A stretch of DNA of 64,000 bases from Bacteroidetes bacterium GWF2_33_16 (GTDB lineage: Bacteria > Bacteroidota > Bacteroidia > Bacteroidales > UBA12077). Location: positions 62,001 to 126,000 of the forward strand of contig MEOE01000006.1 in NCBI GenBank assembly GCA_001768565.1, read 5' to 3'. A program made the translations under genes and the position numbers. The stretch's first letter is position 1; every line of letters begins with the position of its first letter. The notes under the pieces are model-generated. The model worked only from the letters and a program-made list of their open reading frames with translations, searched no databases and was not told the origin of the DNA. This document shows, in pieces, positions 1 to 9,555 of this stretch.

Positions 1-907
1 ATACCGCAACCTGGCGAATGCAGGATTGGCACTTATATGGACATCAGGAACCGACAAGCTGTGTAACTATTTTAATGAACCATGGCTCAAATTTACTGGT
101 CGCACTTTAGAACAGGAAATTGGAAATGGCTGGACAGAAGGGATTCATCCCGACGATTTTGACAGATGCCTTGAGATATATGTAAAAGCCTTTGATAAAC
201 ATGAACCTTTTGAAATGGAATACCGCATAAAACATGTTAGTGGCCAGTACAGAATGATTCTTGATATGGGAACTCCGAACTTTAACAGTAATGGTGAGTT
301 TATTGGATATATTGGACATTGTTTCGATATTACTGAACGTAAGCAGGCAGAAGAAAGTTTAAGGGAAAGTGAAATGCGATCCCGAATTACTTTCGATAAA
401 TCACCTGTAGGTTCAGTAATTGTGGGTTTAGATAATTGTTTTATAAAATGCAATGAAGCTTTCTGCAATTTTGTAGATTATACTAATGATGAATTAATAG
501 GAAAAAGCATAGCTGATATTACTTATTCAGAAGATAAAGACTTGGGAATGTCGGATTTGAAACTTTTGATGGAAGGCAAAATTGAGTCCTCTGCTTATAT
601 CCAGAAACGCTATATTCATAAAGATGGATTCATTCTATGGGGCGAAGTTAGTATATCATTAGTTCGCGATAGCAATAATAAACCATTGTATTTTTTACCA
701 GTTATTACAGATATTACCAAGCGTAAAAAAGTTGAAGAAGAACTGTTAAACCTTAAAAATAAACTGGAAGAACGAGTTGAAGAGCAAACCATGGAGTTGA
801 GCCAAAAGATAGATGAACTCGAACGTATGAATAAATTGTTTATTGGACGCGAATTGAGAATTAAAGAGTTAAAAGATAAAATTAAAGAATTGGAAAATAA
901 AAATTAG
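1..907 (+). CDS. PAS-domain signalling protein without kinase domain (5' end missing)
   Basis: The reading frame is open from base 2 to the stop at 905-907, so the gene begins outside the window; the TTG at 26 is internal. Two PAS domains are visible. The first ends in a PAC-like segment (GYIGHCFDITERKQAEE). The second starts near RITFDKSPVGSVIVG and ends in PVITDITKRKKVEEE. A coiled coil follows, with a tail reading ELERMNKLFIGRELRIKELK, and then the protein stops. No HisKA, HATPase, GGDEF or output domain follows, so it probably senses a signal and acts through protein contacts, or its kinase part lies upstream. The same tail closes the receiver-PAS-PAS protein at 5579-6904. The domain calls are secure; the role is inference. 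Confidence 0.85.
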   Translation, partial: YRNLANAGLALIWTSGTDKLCNYFNEPWLKFTGRTLEQEIGNGWTEGIHPDDFDRCLEIYVKAFDKHEPFEMEYRIKHVSGQYRMILDMGTPNFNSNGEFIGYIGHCFDITERKQAEESLRESEMRSRITFDKSPVGSVIVGLDNCFIKCNEAFCNFVDYTNDELIGKSIADITYSEDKDLGMSDLKLLMEGKIESSAYIQKRYIHKDGFILWGEVSISLVRDSNNKPLYFLPVITDITKRKKVEEELLNLKNKLEERVEEQTMELSQKIDELERMNKLFIGRELRIKELKDKIKELENKN

Positions 908-1053
908 AAATGAATCAATTTGCTAATAATTACTAAGTAGATTTATAAAAATCAATTTTAACGTGTTAAAGAATAGTTGAAAAAAAGGTAGAATATCGAT
1001 TTGAATTAATAGGAAAAAATATCAGCGCATTTCAATTTTATACGAATAAAAAA

Positions 1054-3054
1054 ATGAAAAACGCATCTAAAAAAGTCATCAGTAATGTTAAACTAGATTG
1101 GTATGTCTTTTTATTTATAGTGTTATTCTTTTTTATTTCAATAAATGAATCCTATTCTCAAAATGATAGCATCGATATTTATGATTTAAACTTAACTCAA
1201 CTTTCAAAACTTAAAATTACATCTGCATCAAAAGTAGCACAAAATATTAACGAAGTTCCATCAACTGTTTTTGTTATTACAGGTGAACAAATTAAGGAAA
1301 ACGGATACTTTACATTAGAAGAAGCTTTATCTGAACTTCCCGGTTTTCAGTTTAGAAATATTAATGGAATAAACAGTTATGTTTTTCAACGAGGAATACC
1401 TAACCAAAATAATTTAACATTATTACTTATTGATGGAGTTCAGATTAACGAACTCAATTCTGGTGGATTTTATGCCGGAGGGCAATTCAACTTGTCAAAC
1501 ATAGAACGTATTGAAGTAATTTATGGTCCATCGTCTTTAGTTTATGGTACAAACGCTGTATCGGGGATTATAAATATTATTACCAAAAATCCAACAGAAA
1601 AAAAGATTAATCTGAATGCTTTAGCAGGTAATTTTAACACTTTTAATGTCGATTTAAATTCAAGTTATGTAAATAAGAAAAATACATTTGGTGTTTCAGT
1701 TTCGGGTATGTATAAAACAACCGATAAAGCAAATTTAAAAGGTTTTGCCGGCGATAATAACTGGACAAATAAGATGGATAACTTTGAAAACGATTATGTA
1801 TTCGATTTAAAAATTAATGCCAGGGATTTTGTTTTAGGAACAAACTATATTTATAAAGAAACTTCTACTGCGACAAGTGAGAAATCTGTTGGAACTATTT
1901 ACAGGGATTATGGTACTACGTGGAATATTCAGTTTGTAAATAGTTATCTTAAATACAATAAAAAACTAAACCAAAAACTAACATTTACATCTCAATTATA
2001 CAACAGAAATGCTACAGTGCTCGATAATACAATATATTCGGTTCTTGATACAGCTCAGGTTGGTTATTACAGGCCAAACAATTTAACAGGATTTGAAAAT
2101 ATTTTAGATTACACTGGAAATGAGTTTTTTTCTATTTCTGGAGGTTTAACATTTGAATATGAGCAACTATCAGAAAAATCTTCATTATCTTACAGCAATT
2201 CTGAAGACCAAAAACCTCCTAAACCAGAAAAACCAAAAATGGTAACCAATTATCTTGCAAGTATTTTTGTTGAACCTCGGTTTACTTTATTTAAAAATCT
2301 TTTTCTTTCTACGGGTGCCCGATTCGATCAGAGTAGTATTTATGATCAGGTTTTAACACCACGCATTGGTATTAGCTATAATTATAAAAAACAGCTTTTC
2401 CGTTTATCTTATGTTGAGGCATACAGAGCACCTAAACCATGGGATTATACCGATGGGTTGGGGAATTCTTCATTGTTACCTGAAAAAATGAAGTCACTGG
2501 AAGCTGCTTTTACTTTCTCATTATTTGATAATTATAAAATTGATATTATTGGATATAAAAATGATTTGGATAACGCGATTACAAAAGAAATTATTAACGA
2601 TGATTACCGATGGGTTAATAGTGGAGAAATTAAAACCGATGGAATAGAAATCTATTTAAGATATGTTTCCAGTAAATTAAAAACATCGCTAAACTATACA
2701 TTTAATCAAAGTTATAACGAGGTGGGTGAGTTTGTGCCCGAAATTAGTAAACATACCGGAAATGCGAGTATAACCTATTACTTAAATCAATATATACGAA
2801 TTAATCTTCGGGCAAATTATATTGGAAAAAGAGAAAATCCAAAATTAATTACTTCAACGAACAGTTATGATATTGATCCTTGTTTGATATTTCATGGAGC
2901 AATGTCGTTAGTTAATTACAAAGGATTTACAGTTCAACTTATTGCAAAAAACATATTAAATACAGAATATTATCATACATCAAACAGAGATCCTGACAGG
3001 TATCGCCAGGCACAACGTACCATTATGTTTACTGTGGGTTACGTATTTAAATAA
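1054..3054 (+). CDS. TonB-dependent outer-membrane receptor
   Basis: This 666-residue protein has an N-terminal hydrophobic signal segment ending near SYSQ (about residue 35). A plug domain follows, with TVFVITGEQI, LLLIDGVQIN, IERIEVIYGP and GTNAVSGIINIITK (residues about 65-175), then a beta-barrel ending in an aromatic-rich C-terminus (TVGYVFK). It lacks the N-terminal carboxypeptidase-like domain of SusC-type receptors. The DLNLTQLSKLKI segment before the plug is common in receptors of this class. A proline/lysine-rich insert lies near residues 385-398. The gene is 15 bases upstream of a YfiR-domain histidine kinase and is probably co-transcribed with it; such pairings recur in bacteria, which suggests that receptor and kinase act in one sensory route. 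The substrate cannot be told from the sequence. Confidence 0.93.
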   Translation: MKNASKKVISNVKLDWYVFLFIVLFFFISINESYSQNDSIDIYDLNLTQLSKLKITSASKVAQNINEVPSTVFVITGEQIKENGYFTLEEALSELPGFQFRNINGINSYVFQRGIPNQNNLTLLLIDGVQINELNSGGFYAGGQFNLSNIERIEVIYGPSSLVYGTNAVSGIINIITKNPTEKKINLNALAGNFNTFNVDLNSSYVNKKNTFGVSVSGMYKTTDKANLKGFAGDNNWTNKMDNFENDYVFDLKINARDFVLGTNYIYKETSTATSEKSVGTIYRDYGTTWNIQFVNSYLKYNKKLNQKLTFTSQLYNRNATVLDNTIYSVLDTAQVGYYRPNNLTGFENILDYTGNEFFSISGGLTFEYEQLSEKSSLSYSNSEDQKPPKPEKPKMVTNYLASIFVEPRFTLFKNLFLSTGARFDQSSIYDQVLTPRIGISYNYKKQLFRLSYVEAYRAPKPWDYTDGLGNSSLLPEKMKSLEAAFTFSLFDNYKIDIIGYKNDLDNAITKEIINDDYRWVNSGEIKTDGIEIYLRYVSSKLKTSLNYTFNQSYNEVGEFVPEISKHTGNASITYYLNQYIRINLRANYIGKRENPKLITSTNSYDIDPCLIFHGAMSLVNYKGFTVQLIAKNILNTEYYHTSNRDPDRYRQAQRTIMFTVGYVFK

Positions 3055-3069
3055 ACAAAACAGAAGAAA

Positions 3070-4968
3070 ATGAAAAAAATAATTTTTATTATTTGTTTGT
3101 TAATTTTTGGTTTCATTGGAATAAGCATGAGTATTAGAGCGCAACAAGTAAGTCGTGATGTTGCAGTAAGTGCTTACATTTACAATTTTGCTAAAAATAT
3201 TCAGTGGCAAAACGAAGATTCAATAAACGAATTTCATTTTCTTATTATTGGACAGGATGAAAATATTCTGCAAGAACTAACAACCCTTTCGAAAACAAAA
3301 AACATCAGAAACAAACCTATTCGGGTGTCATCAACTTTATCATTAAATGAAATAGATAAAGCACAATTGATTTTTGTAACCAAAGGGAATGAAGAAAATT
3401 TGTTAAACATTTTCGATAGGGTCGAAGGAAAAAATATTCTCATTGTTAGCGATAATTATAAGAATAAAAAGATTGTGATGATCAATTTTCTTGATTCAAA
3501 AGAGGGTAATCTGTTGTTCGAAATTAATAAAGCAAACATTATTAATCAGCATTTGGATATTATGCAGGATATGATATTACTCGGAGGTACCGAAATTGAT
3601 GTAGCCGAGTTATACCGAGAAGGTCAACAAAGTTTACGAACTCTTCAAAAACATACCGAAGATCTGGAAAACAATTTAATAAATCTTGAAAAATCTATAT
3701 CTGCAAAAATAAAAGAAATAGAAGTTAATAAAGACAGTTTAAACAGGCAAACGCATAAAATTAAAGAACAACAACAAATTCTTGATAACCAATCACATTT
3801 GTTGAATCAACGTGAAAATGAATTGAATATTAAAATAAAACAGATTGCCGATCAACAAAAAATATTTGATCAACAGACAGAAGAATTACGAGAACTTTCT
3901 GTAGATGTTAATGAAGGGAATGAATTGTTGAAAAGACAAAAGAAAGAGATTGAAAGCAGGGAATTTTATATAAAAAATCAAACTGATAAACTCGAGAATC
4001 AGAGTTCAACCATTCAACGTCAGAGAAATCTAATGTTTCTGCTTGCTATCATTATTTTACTTGTTGTTTTTTGGGTTATAACAATTTATTATGCATTTAA
4101 AAACAAGCAAAAACATAATCAGGAGTTAGAAAAAAAAGTTAACAAGCGTACTTATGAATTAAGCTTATTAAATGAGCAATTAAGGGTTGAGCTTGAAGAA
4201 CGAATGCATGCTCAGGAAGAAATCAGGTTATTAAATCAAACACTTGAAGAACGTGTAGCCGAAAGAACAGCACAGCTTGAATCAATTAATAAAGAACTTG
4301 AATCGTTCAGTTACTCCATATCACACGATTTACGAGCTCCACTAAGGGCTATATTTGGCTTTTCGCAAATTCTTTCTAAAAGGCATCGTGAATCGTTAAA
4401 CGAAGAAGGGCGCCAATACATGGATTACATTGTTCAAGCCAGTGTTCGTATGGAGCAACTTATTAACGATTTACTCGATTATTCGAGACTAGGCAGAAAG
4501 TCAATTGATATTTACCCGACTTCTGTGAATAAAATAATTGAAAATATTTATACCGATTTTAAGCAGAAATTAGAAAGTATTGGTGCAAACTTTATTGTTG
4601 AAAATGATATTCCTGAGATATTAGGCAATGAAAGCTTGCTTCAGCAAATTTTTATCAATTTAATTGGAAATGCAATAAATTATCGACGTAAGAATATTCC
4701 TTTAGAAATTAGAATAAATTATGAACAAAATAATAAAACAGTTATTTTGAGTGTATCCGACAATGGTATTGGAATACCTAAAGAATACTGGGAGAAAATA
4801 TTTAATATTTTTCAGCGTCTTCATAGCGAAGATGAGTATCCCGGAACAGGTATAGGGCTTGCGACAGTTCGTAAATCGGTAAATATGTTAAACGGTACAA
4901 TTTCAGTTGATTCAGTTGTAGACAAAGGCACTACATTTTATATAAATTTACCTAAATCAAATATTTAA
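3070..4968 (+). CDS. YfiR-domain (DUF4154) membrane sensor histidine kinase
   Basis: This is a 632-residue inner-membrane sensor kinase. A signal/anchor segment (residues 1-25) is followed by a periplasmic YfiR-type domain (about 28-175; VSRDVAVSAYIYNFAKNIQW, a typical YfiR start), a long coiled coil with repeated Q/E/K heptads (180-315), one transmembrane helix (about 320-342), a second coiled coil, a HisKA dimerisation domain with phospho-acceptor His419 (SISHDLRAP), and a HATPase domain (NLIGNAINY, DNGIGIP, GTGIGLA). In Pseudomonas, YfiR is a separate periplasmic protein controlling a cyclase; here it is fused to a kinase. The receptor gene ends 15 bases upstream and the receiver gene starts 6 bases downstream, which supports one operon and a receptor-kinase-receiver path. 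The kinase assignment is firm; the stimulus is unknown. Confidence 0.92.
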   Translation: MKKIIFIICLLIFGFIGISMSIRAQQVSRDVAVSAYIYNFAKNIQWQNEDSINEFHFLIIGQDENILQELTTLSKTKNIRNKPIRVSSTLSLNEIDKAQLIFVTKGNEENLLNIFDRVEGKNILIVSDNYKNKKIVMINFLDSKEGNLLFEINKANIINQHLDIMQDMILLGGTEIDVAELYREGQQSLRTLQKHTEDLENNLINLEKSISAKIKEIEVNKDSLNRQTHKIKEQQQILDNQSHLLNQRENELNIKIKQIADQQKIFDQQTEELRELSVDVNEGNELLKRQKKEIESREFYIKNQTDKLENQSSTIQRQRNLMFLLAIIILLVVFWVITIYYAFKNKQKHNQELEKKVNKRTYELSLLNEQLRVELEERMHAQEEIRLLNQTLEERVAERTAQLESINKELESFSYSISHDLRAPLRAIFGFSQILSKRHRESLNEEGRQYMDYIVQASVRMEQLINDLLDYSRLGRKSIDIYPTSVNKIIENIYTDFKQKLESIGANFIVENDIPEILGNESLLQQIFINLIGNAINYRRKNIPLEIRINYEQNNKTVILSVSDNGIGIPKEYWEKIFNIFQRLHSEDEYPGTGIGLATVRKSVNMLNGTISVDSVVDKGTTFYINLPKSNI

Positions 4969-4974
4969 TATAAT

Positions 4975-5421
4975 ATGGAAAATCTGGCTCAAATACTTTT
5001 AGTGGAAGATAATCAAATGGATGTGGTTCTAACCTTAGACGCATTTCGGGAAGCAAAATTAAAAAATAAAATTCATGTTGCCCATAATGGACAAGAAGCT
5101 CTTGACTATCTTTATGGTCGCGATAAATATGCAAATAGAGAAGAGTTTCCACTACCAGCTCTCATATTGCTTGATCTCAAGATGCCTGGGGTAGATGGTT
5201 TCGAAGTTTTACGTCAGGTAAAAAGTACTGAAAAGCTTAAACGCATTCCGGTAATTATTCTTACATCATCAAGAGAAGAAGGCGATCGGGCTTTAAGCTA
5301 TGATATTGGAGCAAATAGCTACTTGTTAAAACCTGTTTCATTTGATGGATTTACAGATGTAGTTAGAAAAATTGATGATTACTGGTTTTCGTTAAATATC
5401 AATCCGCCAGATAGCAAGTAA
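4975..5421 (+). CDS. Single-domain response regulator, Rcp1-like
   Basis: A stand-alone receiver of 148 residues without an output domain. The acidic pocket residues sit in LLVEDNQMD, the phospho-acceptor is Asp67 (ILLDLKMPG), the conserved Thr/Ser is in IILTSS and the Lys is in LLKPVSF. The insertion ALDYLYGRDKYANREEFPLP before the phosphorylation site is typical of the Rcp1 class that partners phytochrome-like and PAS-type kinases. It begins 6 bases after the YfiR kinase, the expected phosphodonor. It probably relays phosphate to another protein or changes a partner by contact, since it carries no DNA-binding or enzymatic domain. Confidence 0.92.
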   Translation: MENLAQILLVEDNQMDVVLTLDAFREAKLKNKIHVAHNGQEALDYLYGRDKYANREEFPLPALILLDLKMPGVDGFEVLRQVKSTEKLKRIPVIILTSSREEGDRALSYDIGANSYLLKPVSFDGFTDVVRKIDDYWFSLNINPPDSK

Positions 5422-5425
5422 AAAA

Positions 5426-5565
5426 CTTAGTGAATCTAAGTGTTCTCAGTGTCTCAGTGGTAAAAGAAAAAAGAAAAAACCTTTAAGACACATTGAACAC
5501 TAAGAAACGCTAAGAAAAAATAAATTAACTTAGTGAACCTTTGTGTTTTGAGTGCCTTAGTGGTA
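5426..5565. repeat. Three-unit CTTAGTG-type intergenic repeat, middle unit inverted
   Basis: Units at 5426-5462 and 5529-5565 are direct copies of about 37 bases (CTTAGTGAA...CTTAGTGG-type) differing at 7 positions by my count. Between them (about 5478-5514) lies a related unit in the opposite direction (TTAAGACACATTGAACACTA). The arrangement can fold into alternative hairpins and fills the gap between two signalling genes. Similar CACTAAG/CTTAGTG strings are, from memory, scattered through many Bacteroidota genomes; no coding potential is apparent. Confidence 0.65.
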
Positions 5566-5578
5566 AAAATAAAAAAAT

Positions 5579-6904
5579 ATGAAAACAAAAATCCGAATTT
5601 TACATGTTGATGACAGTGTTCATGATAGAATTTTAGTTCTCGATGCACTTGAGAAAGAACATGGTGAATATGAAGTAGTTTCTGCAGATAATAGAATCAC
5701 ATTTGAAAAACTTTTATCTGAAGGCGAATTCGACTTGGTTCTTAGCGATTTTAATATACTTGGTTTTGATGGACTTCAGGTTTTAAATGTTGTAAAGAGT
5801 CAAAGACCAGATTTACCGGTTATTATAGTTACAGGAACAGGTTCCGAAGAAATTGCAATACAAGCCATGAAAATGGGAGCTGCCGACTACGTAATAAAAT
5901 CCGTTAAACATATTCAGGCACTTTCACCTACTATTAAATCGGTACTTGAACACAAAGAATTAATAAAGAAACATAATGAAGCACTTGAACTCCTTAAAGA
6001 GAATGAACAACTATTTAAAACTCTTATTGAAGAAGCACCGGTTGGAATATTTAAAACAGATATAAAAGGAGATACCACTTATGTTAGTCCTCGCTGGTGC
6101 GAAATTTCAGGTTTAAACTTTCAGGAAGCAAAAGGTAAAGGTTGGCTTAATGCAGTTTATCCCGACGATAAAAATAGGTTAGCTGAAGAATGGCAAAATG
6201 CTTTAGAAAATAATTCTCCTTCTGTTGTTGAGTATCGATTTTTACGACCCGATGGAACAATATCGTGGGTTAGCGGAAAAGCTGTTCCTCAGAAAGATGA
6301 TAGTGGAAAACTAATTGGTTATATTGGAACTGCTTCAGATATAACCGAACGTAAACAAGCAGAAGAAGACCTGAAAGAAAGCGAAGAAAAATTCAAAAGT
6401 TACATACAACATTCTCCTCTTGGAGTTTTTATAGTTGATGAAAAAGGAAAATTTATTGAGGTTAATATAGCTGCAAGTGAACTTACAGGTTTTAGAATAG
6501 ATGAATTATTAACTATGAGTATTCCAAATCTATTTACGGAAGAAACATTGCCTGCAGCAATAAACCATTTTGAGCAGGTGAAACGTGAAGGTGAAGCAAC
6601 AGTTGATATTCCTTATATTCATAAAAATGGATCGGTAAAACATTGGATTGTTTCGGCAGTTAAACTTTCTGATAACAAGTTTTTAGAATTTGTAACAGAT
6701 ATTACCGAACTTAAAAGCGCACAAGAGGAAATAACAATATTAAATTCAGAACTTGAGAAAAAAATAGAAGTTCGTACAACTGAATTAAAAGAAAAAATTG
6801 ACGAACTGGAACGTATGAATAAATTGTTTATTGGACGCGAATTAAGAATTAAAGAACTTAGAGATAAAATTGAAGAACTGAATAAACAGTTAGAAAAAAA
6901 ATAA
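5579..6904 (+). CDS. Receiver-PAS-PAS signalling protein without kinase domain
   Basis: 441 residues. An N-terminal receiver domain (about 3-125) has ILHVDDS, phospho-acceptor Asp57 (LVLSDFN), VTGTG and a Lys in VIKSVK. Two PAS domains follow: about 140-262 (FKTLIEEAPVGIFKTD ... GYIGTASDITERKQAEE) and 270-380 (FKSYIQHSPLGVFIVD ... EFVTDITE). It ends in a coiled coil and the same terminal tail (ELERMNKLFIGRELRIKEL) as the protein at the left edge. No catalytic output domain is present. It may receive phosphate from a neighbouring kinase and transmit it through the PAS/coiled-coil part to a partner that recognises the tail. The domain calls are solid; the mechanism is inference. Confidence 0.88.
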   Translation: MKTKIRILHVDDSVHDRILVLDALEKEHGEYEVVSADNRITFEKLLSEGEFDLVLSDFNILGFDGLQVLNVVKSQRPDLPVIIVTGTGSEEIAIQAMKMGAADYVIKSVKHIQALSPTIKSVLEHKELIKKHNEALELLKENEQLFKTLIEEAPVGIFKTDIKGDTTYVSPRWCEISGLNFQEAKGKGWLNAVYPDDKNRLAEEWQNALENNSPSVVEYRFLRPDGTISWVSGKAVPQKDDSGKLIGYIGTASDITERKQAEEDLKESEEKFKSYIQHSPLGVFIVDEKGKFIEVNIAASELTGFRIDELLTMSIPNLFTEETLPAAINHFEQVKREGEATVDIPYIHKNGSVKHWIVSAVKLSDNKFLEFVTDITELKSAQEEITILNSELEKKIEVRTTELKEKIDELERMNKLFIGRELRIKELRDKIEELNKQLEKK

Positions 6905-6907
6905 AAA

Positions 6908-6944
6908 AAGCTTTTAGCTGATAGCTAACAGCTGATAGCTTTTT
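6908..6944. repeat. AGCTGATAGCT double repeat with flanking inverted ends
   Basis: Two identical 11-base copies of AGCTGATAGCT (6916-6926 and 6930-6940) are separated by three bases and bounded by AAAAAGC and GCTTTTT. The block can form a hairpin with a T-rich end and may work as a weak terminator between 5579-6904 and the next gene. This is a low-complexity motif of the kind common between genes in this phylum. Confidence 0.5.
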
Positions 6945-6968
6945 AAATAAATCAGTAAACGAATAACT

Positions 6969-9545
6969 ATGAAAGATTCAATAATTCTCGGATTAATTCA
7001 AAATATAGCCATATTGCTTTCTTTTAGCATGTTGTATGATCATATTTGGATTAGGTATGAAGAAAAAAGAAGTATTTATCTTAAAATATTTATAGGAATA
7101 TTTATTGGATTTATAGGATTAATTCTAATGTTAACTCCTTGGGTATTAGCTCCTGGCATGGTTTTCGATACCCGTTCAATTTTACTTTCGGCTACAGGAT
7201 TGTTTTTTGGTTCTGTTCCAACTGTAATCGCTATGGTTATTACAGGTGCTTACCGCATTTATTTGGGAGGTGATGGTGTATTTATGGGAGTAGCTGTAAT
7301 TATATCATCTGGTGTCATTGGAATTGTTTGGAGGAAACTAAGGCCCGATTTTAGACAAAAGAAAAATATATATGAATTACTGGCAATGGGTTATGTAGTT
7401 CATCTTGTTATGCTTTCGTGCACTCTATTATTACCTTTCGAGAAAATATGGCCCACAATAAAAATAATAATTTTTCCATTATTGCTTATATACCCATTTG
7501 GAACAATGCTTTTAGGTTTCTTATTGTTTAACAGAGATAGAAACTGGGAAAATAAAAAGTTACTTAAAGAAAGTGAAGAGCGATTTCGAAGCATGTTCGA
7601 AAGCAATCATGCGATTATGATGATTGTTGATCCTGAAAATGGAAAAATACTGGATGCTAACCCTGCAGCTTCCGAATTTTATGGATATACCCATTACCAG
7701 TTTATTAATGACTTGTTTATATCTAATATCAGTGTTTCATCAGAGGAAGAGATTAAAGAAGTAATGAAACAAGCATTAGTTGACAAAAAAGGAAGTTTTA
7801 TATTTAAACATAGACTTGCAAATGGAAATATTAGAAACGTTGAAATTAATACAGGCTCAACAATTATTGATGGTAAAAATGTATTATTTTCAATTGTTCA
7901 TGATATTACTAATCGTATAAAAGCAGAAGAAAAGTCGGCTAACCTGAATAAAATTATTCAGGAATCAGTAAACGAGATTTATATATTTTCTGCCGAAAAT
8001 TTTAAATTTATTGAGGTAAATAATGAGGCATTAAGGAATATTGGATATTCATTGGATGAATTAAAAAAAATGACTCCGTTGGATATAAAACCATATTTAA
8101 CAGAGGTACAATTAAATGAATTAATCGATCCTTTAAACAAGGCAGAGAAAAATAAAATCTATTTTGAAACCATTCATCGTAGAAAAAACGGAACAGAATA
8201 CCCGGCTGAAGTTCATTTACAAAAAGTAAATTATGGTAATATTCCTGTTTTTGTAGCAATTATTTTAGATATAACAGAACGGAAAAAAACAGAAAAAACT
8301 TTAAGCGAAAGCGAAGAGCGATTAAGACTGGCAATTAGTTCAACAAAACAAGGTTTTTTTGATTTGAATATGAAAACAGGAGAGGCGATTGTAAACGATG
8401 ATTATATCTTAATGCTTGGTTACGATCCATCTGTGTTTCAAGAAACACATAAAAATTGGTTAAGTAGGTTGCATCCTGACGATGTTGAAAACACTCAACA
8501 AAAATACAATGATTATATAACAGGTAAAATACCTGAATATAAAGTAGAATTCAGGCAAAAAACAAAGCAGGGAAAATGGAAATGGATTATGTCAACCGGT
8601 AAAATATTTGAAACTGATAATAATGGTAAACCCATACGTATGTTAGGAATACATACCGATATTGATGAAATGAAATCGGTTCAAATAGAATTACAAAACA
8701 ATCGCGAGAATTTGGAGAAGCTGGTTAAAGATAGAACTGTAGAATTGAACGAGCAAGCATCAAAACTTAAAGAATCTCAAAGTGCATTACTCTTTTTACT
8801 CGAAGATATTAACGAATCGAGAGAAGAATTGCAAGTAGTAAATAGTAAACTCGAAGAAGCAAATAAAGAACTGGAAGCATTTACTTATACCGTATCGCAC
8901 GATTTAAAAGCCCCATTACGGGCAATTGATGGTTTTTCAAATTTTTTACTCGAAGATTATAAAGATAAATTAGATGAAGAGGGTCTTCGTTTAATAAATA
9001 TAATTTGTGAAAATACAAAGAAAATGGATCATTTGATAGTTGATCTCTTGCAGTTATCTAAAGTTAACCGAAACGAAATGCATTTTTCTAATATTGATAT
9101 GAATATTTTTGCAAATCAGATATATACCGAAATTGCAAGCCCTGAGCTTATTAATAAATTTAAATTTAAAGTAAACGATATTCCTACTGCATATGCCGAT
9201 CAAATATTACTTAAACAGGTTTGGATTAATTTAATATCGAATGCAATTAAATTCACTCGAACAAAAGATATCTGCTCAATAGAAATTGACGGAAAAATTG
9301 AGAATGAATTTGTTATTTATTCCATTAAGGATTCAGGAGTTGGTTATGATATTCGTTACGAATCAAAACTTTTTGGGGTATTTCAGCGTTTACATAAAGC
9401 AGACGAATATGAAGGAACAGGTGTAGGATTATCAATTGTAAAACGAATTATTAACCGACATGGAGGAAAGGTTTGGGCTGAAAGTGAACTGGGAAAAGGT
9501 TCAACATTTTATTTCAGTTTGCCAGTTAAAGAAGAAAAATTATAA
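6969..9545 (+). CDS. LytS-type 5TM receptor, triple-PAS sensor histidine kinase
   Basis: 858 residues. The N-terminus (about 1-195) holds six hydrophobic stretches that match the 5TM receptor of LytS/YhcK-type sensors, including TPWVLAPGMVFDTRSILLS and the glycine-rich ITGAYRIYLGGDG. Three PAS domains follow (about 205-320, 325-440, 450-575), each ending in a PAC segment such as FSIVHDITNRIKAEE. After a coiled coil comes HisKA with His644 (TVSHDLKAP) and a HATPase with NLISNAIKF, KDSGVGYD and GTGVGLS. It should autophosphorylate in response to a membrane or cytoplasmic signal; the receivers at 9887 and 10341 are candidate targets. No cognate DNA-binding regulator lies beside it. Confidence 0.93.
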   Translation: MKDSIILGLIQNIAILLSFSMLYDHIWIRYEEKRSIYLKIFIGIFIGFIGLILMLTPWVLAPGMVFDTRSILLSATGLFFGSVPTVIAMVITGAYRIYLGGDGVFMGVAVIISSGVIGIVWRKLRPDFRQKKNIYELLAMGYVVHLVMLSCTLLLPFEKIWPTIKIIIFPLLLIYPFGTMLLGFLLFNRDRNWENKKLLKESEERFRSMFESNHAIMMIVDPENGKILDANPAASEFYGYTHYQFINDLFISNISVSSEEEIKEVMKQALVDKKGSFIFKHRLANGNIRNVEINTGSTIIDGKNVLFSIVHDITNRIKAEEKSANLNKIIQESVNEIYIFSAENFKFIEVNNEALRNIGYSLDELKKMTPLDIKPYLTEVQLNELIDPLNKAEKNKIYFETIHRRKNGTEYPAEVHLQKVNYGNIPVFVAIILDITERKKTEKTLSESEERLRLAISSTKQGFFDLNMKTGEAIVNDDYILMLGYDPSVFQETHKNWLSRLHPDDVENTQQKYNDYITGKIPEYKVEFRQKTKQGKWKWIMSTGKIFETDNNGKPIRMLGIHTDIDEMKSVQIELQNNRENLEKLVKDRTVELNEQASKLKESQSALLFLLEDINESREELQVVNSKLEEANKELEAFTYTVSHDLKAPLRAIDGFSNFLLEDYKDKLDEEGLRLINIICENTKKMDHLIVDLLQLSKVNRNEMHFSNIDMNIFANQIYTEIASPELINKFKFKVNDIPTAYADQILLKQVWINLISNAIKFTRTKDICSIEIDGKIENEFVIYSIKDSGVGYDIRYESKLFGVFQRLHKADEYEGTGVGLSIVKRIINRHGGKVWAESELGKGSTFYFSLPVKEEKL

Positions 9546-9555
9546 TGTAATATGC

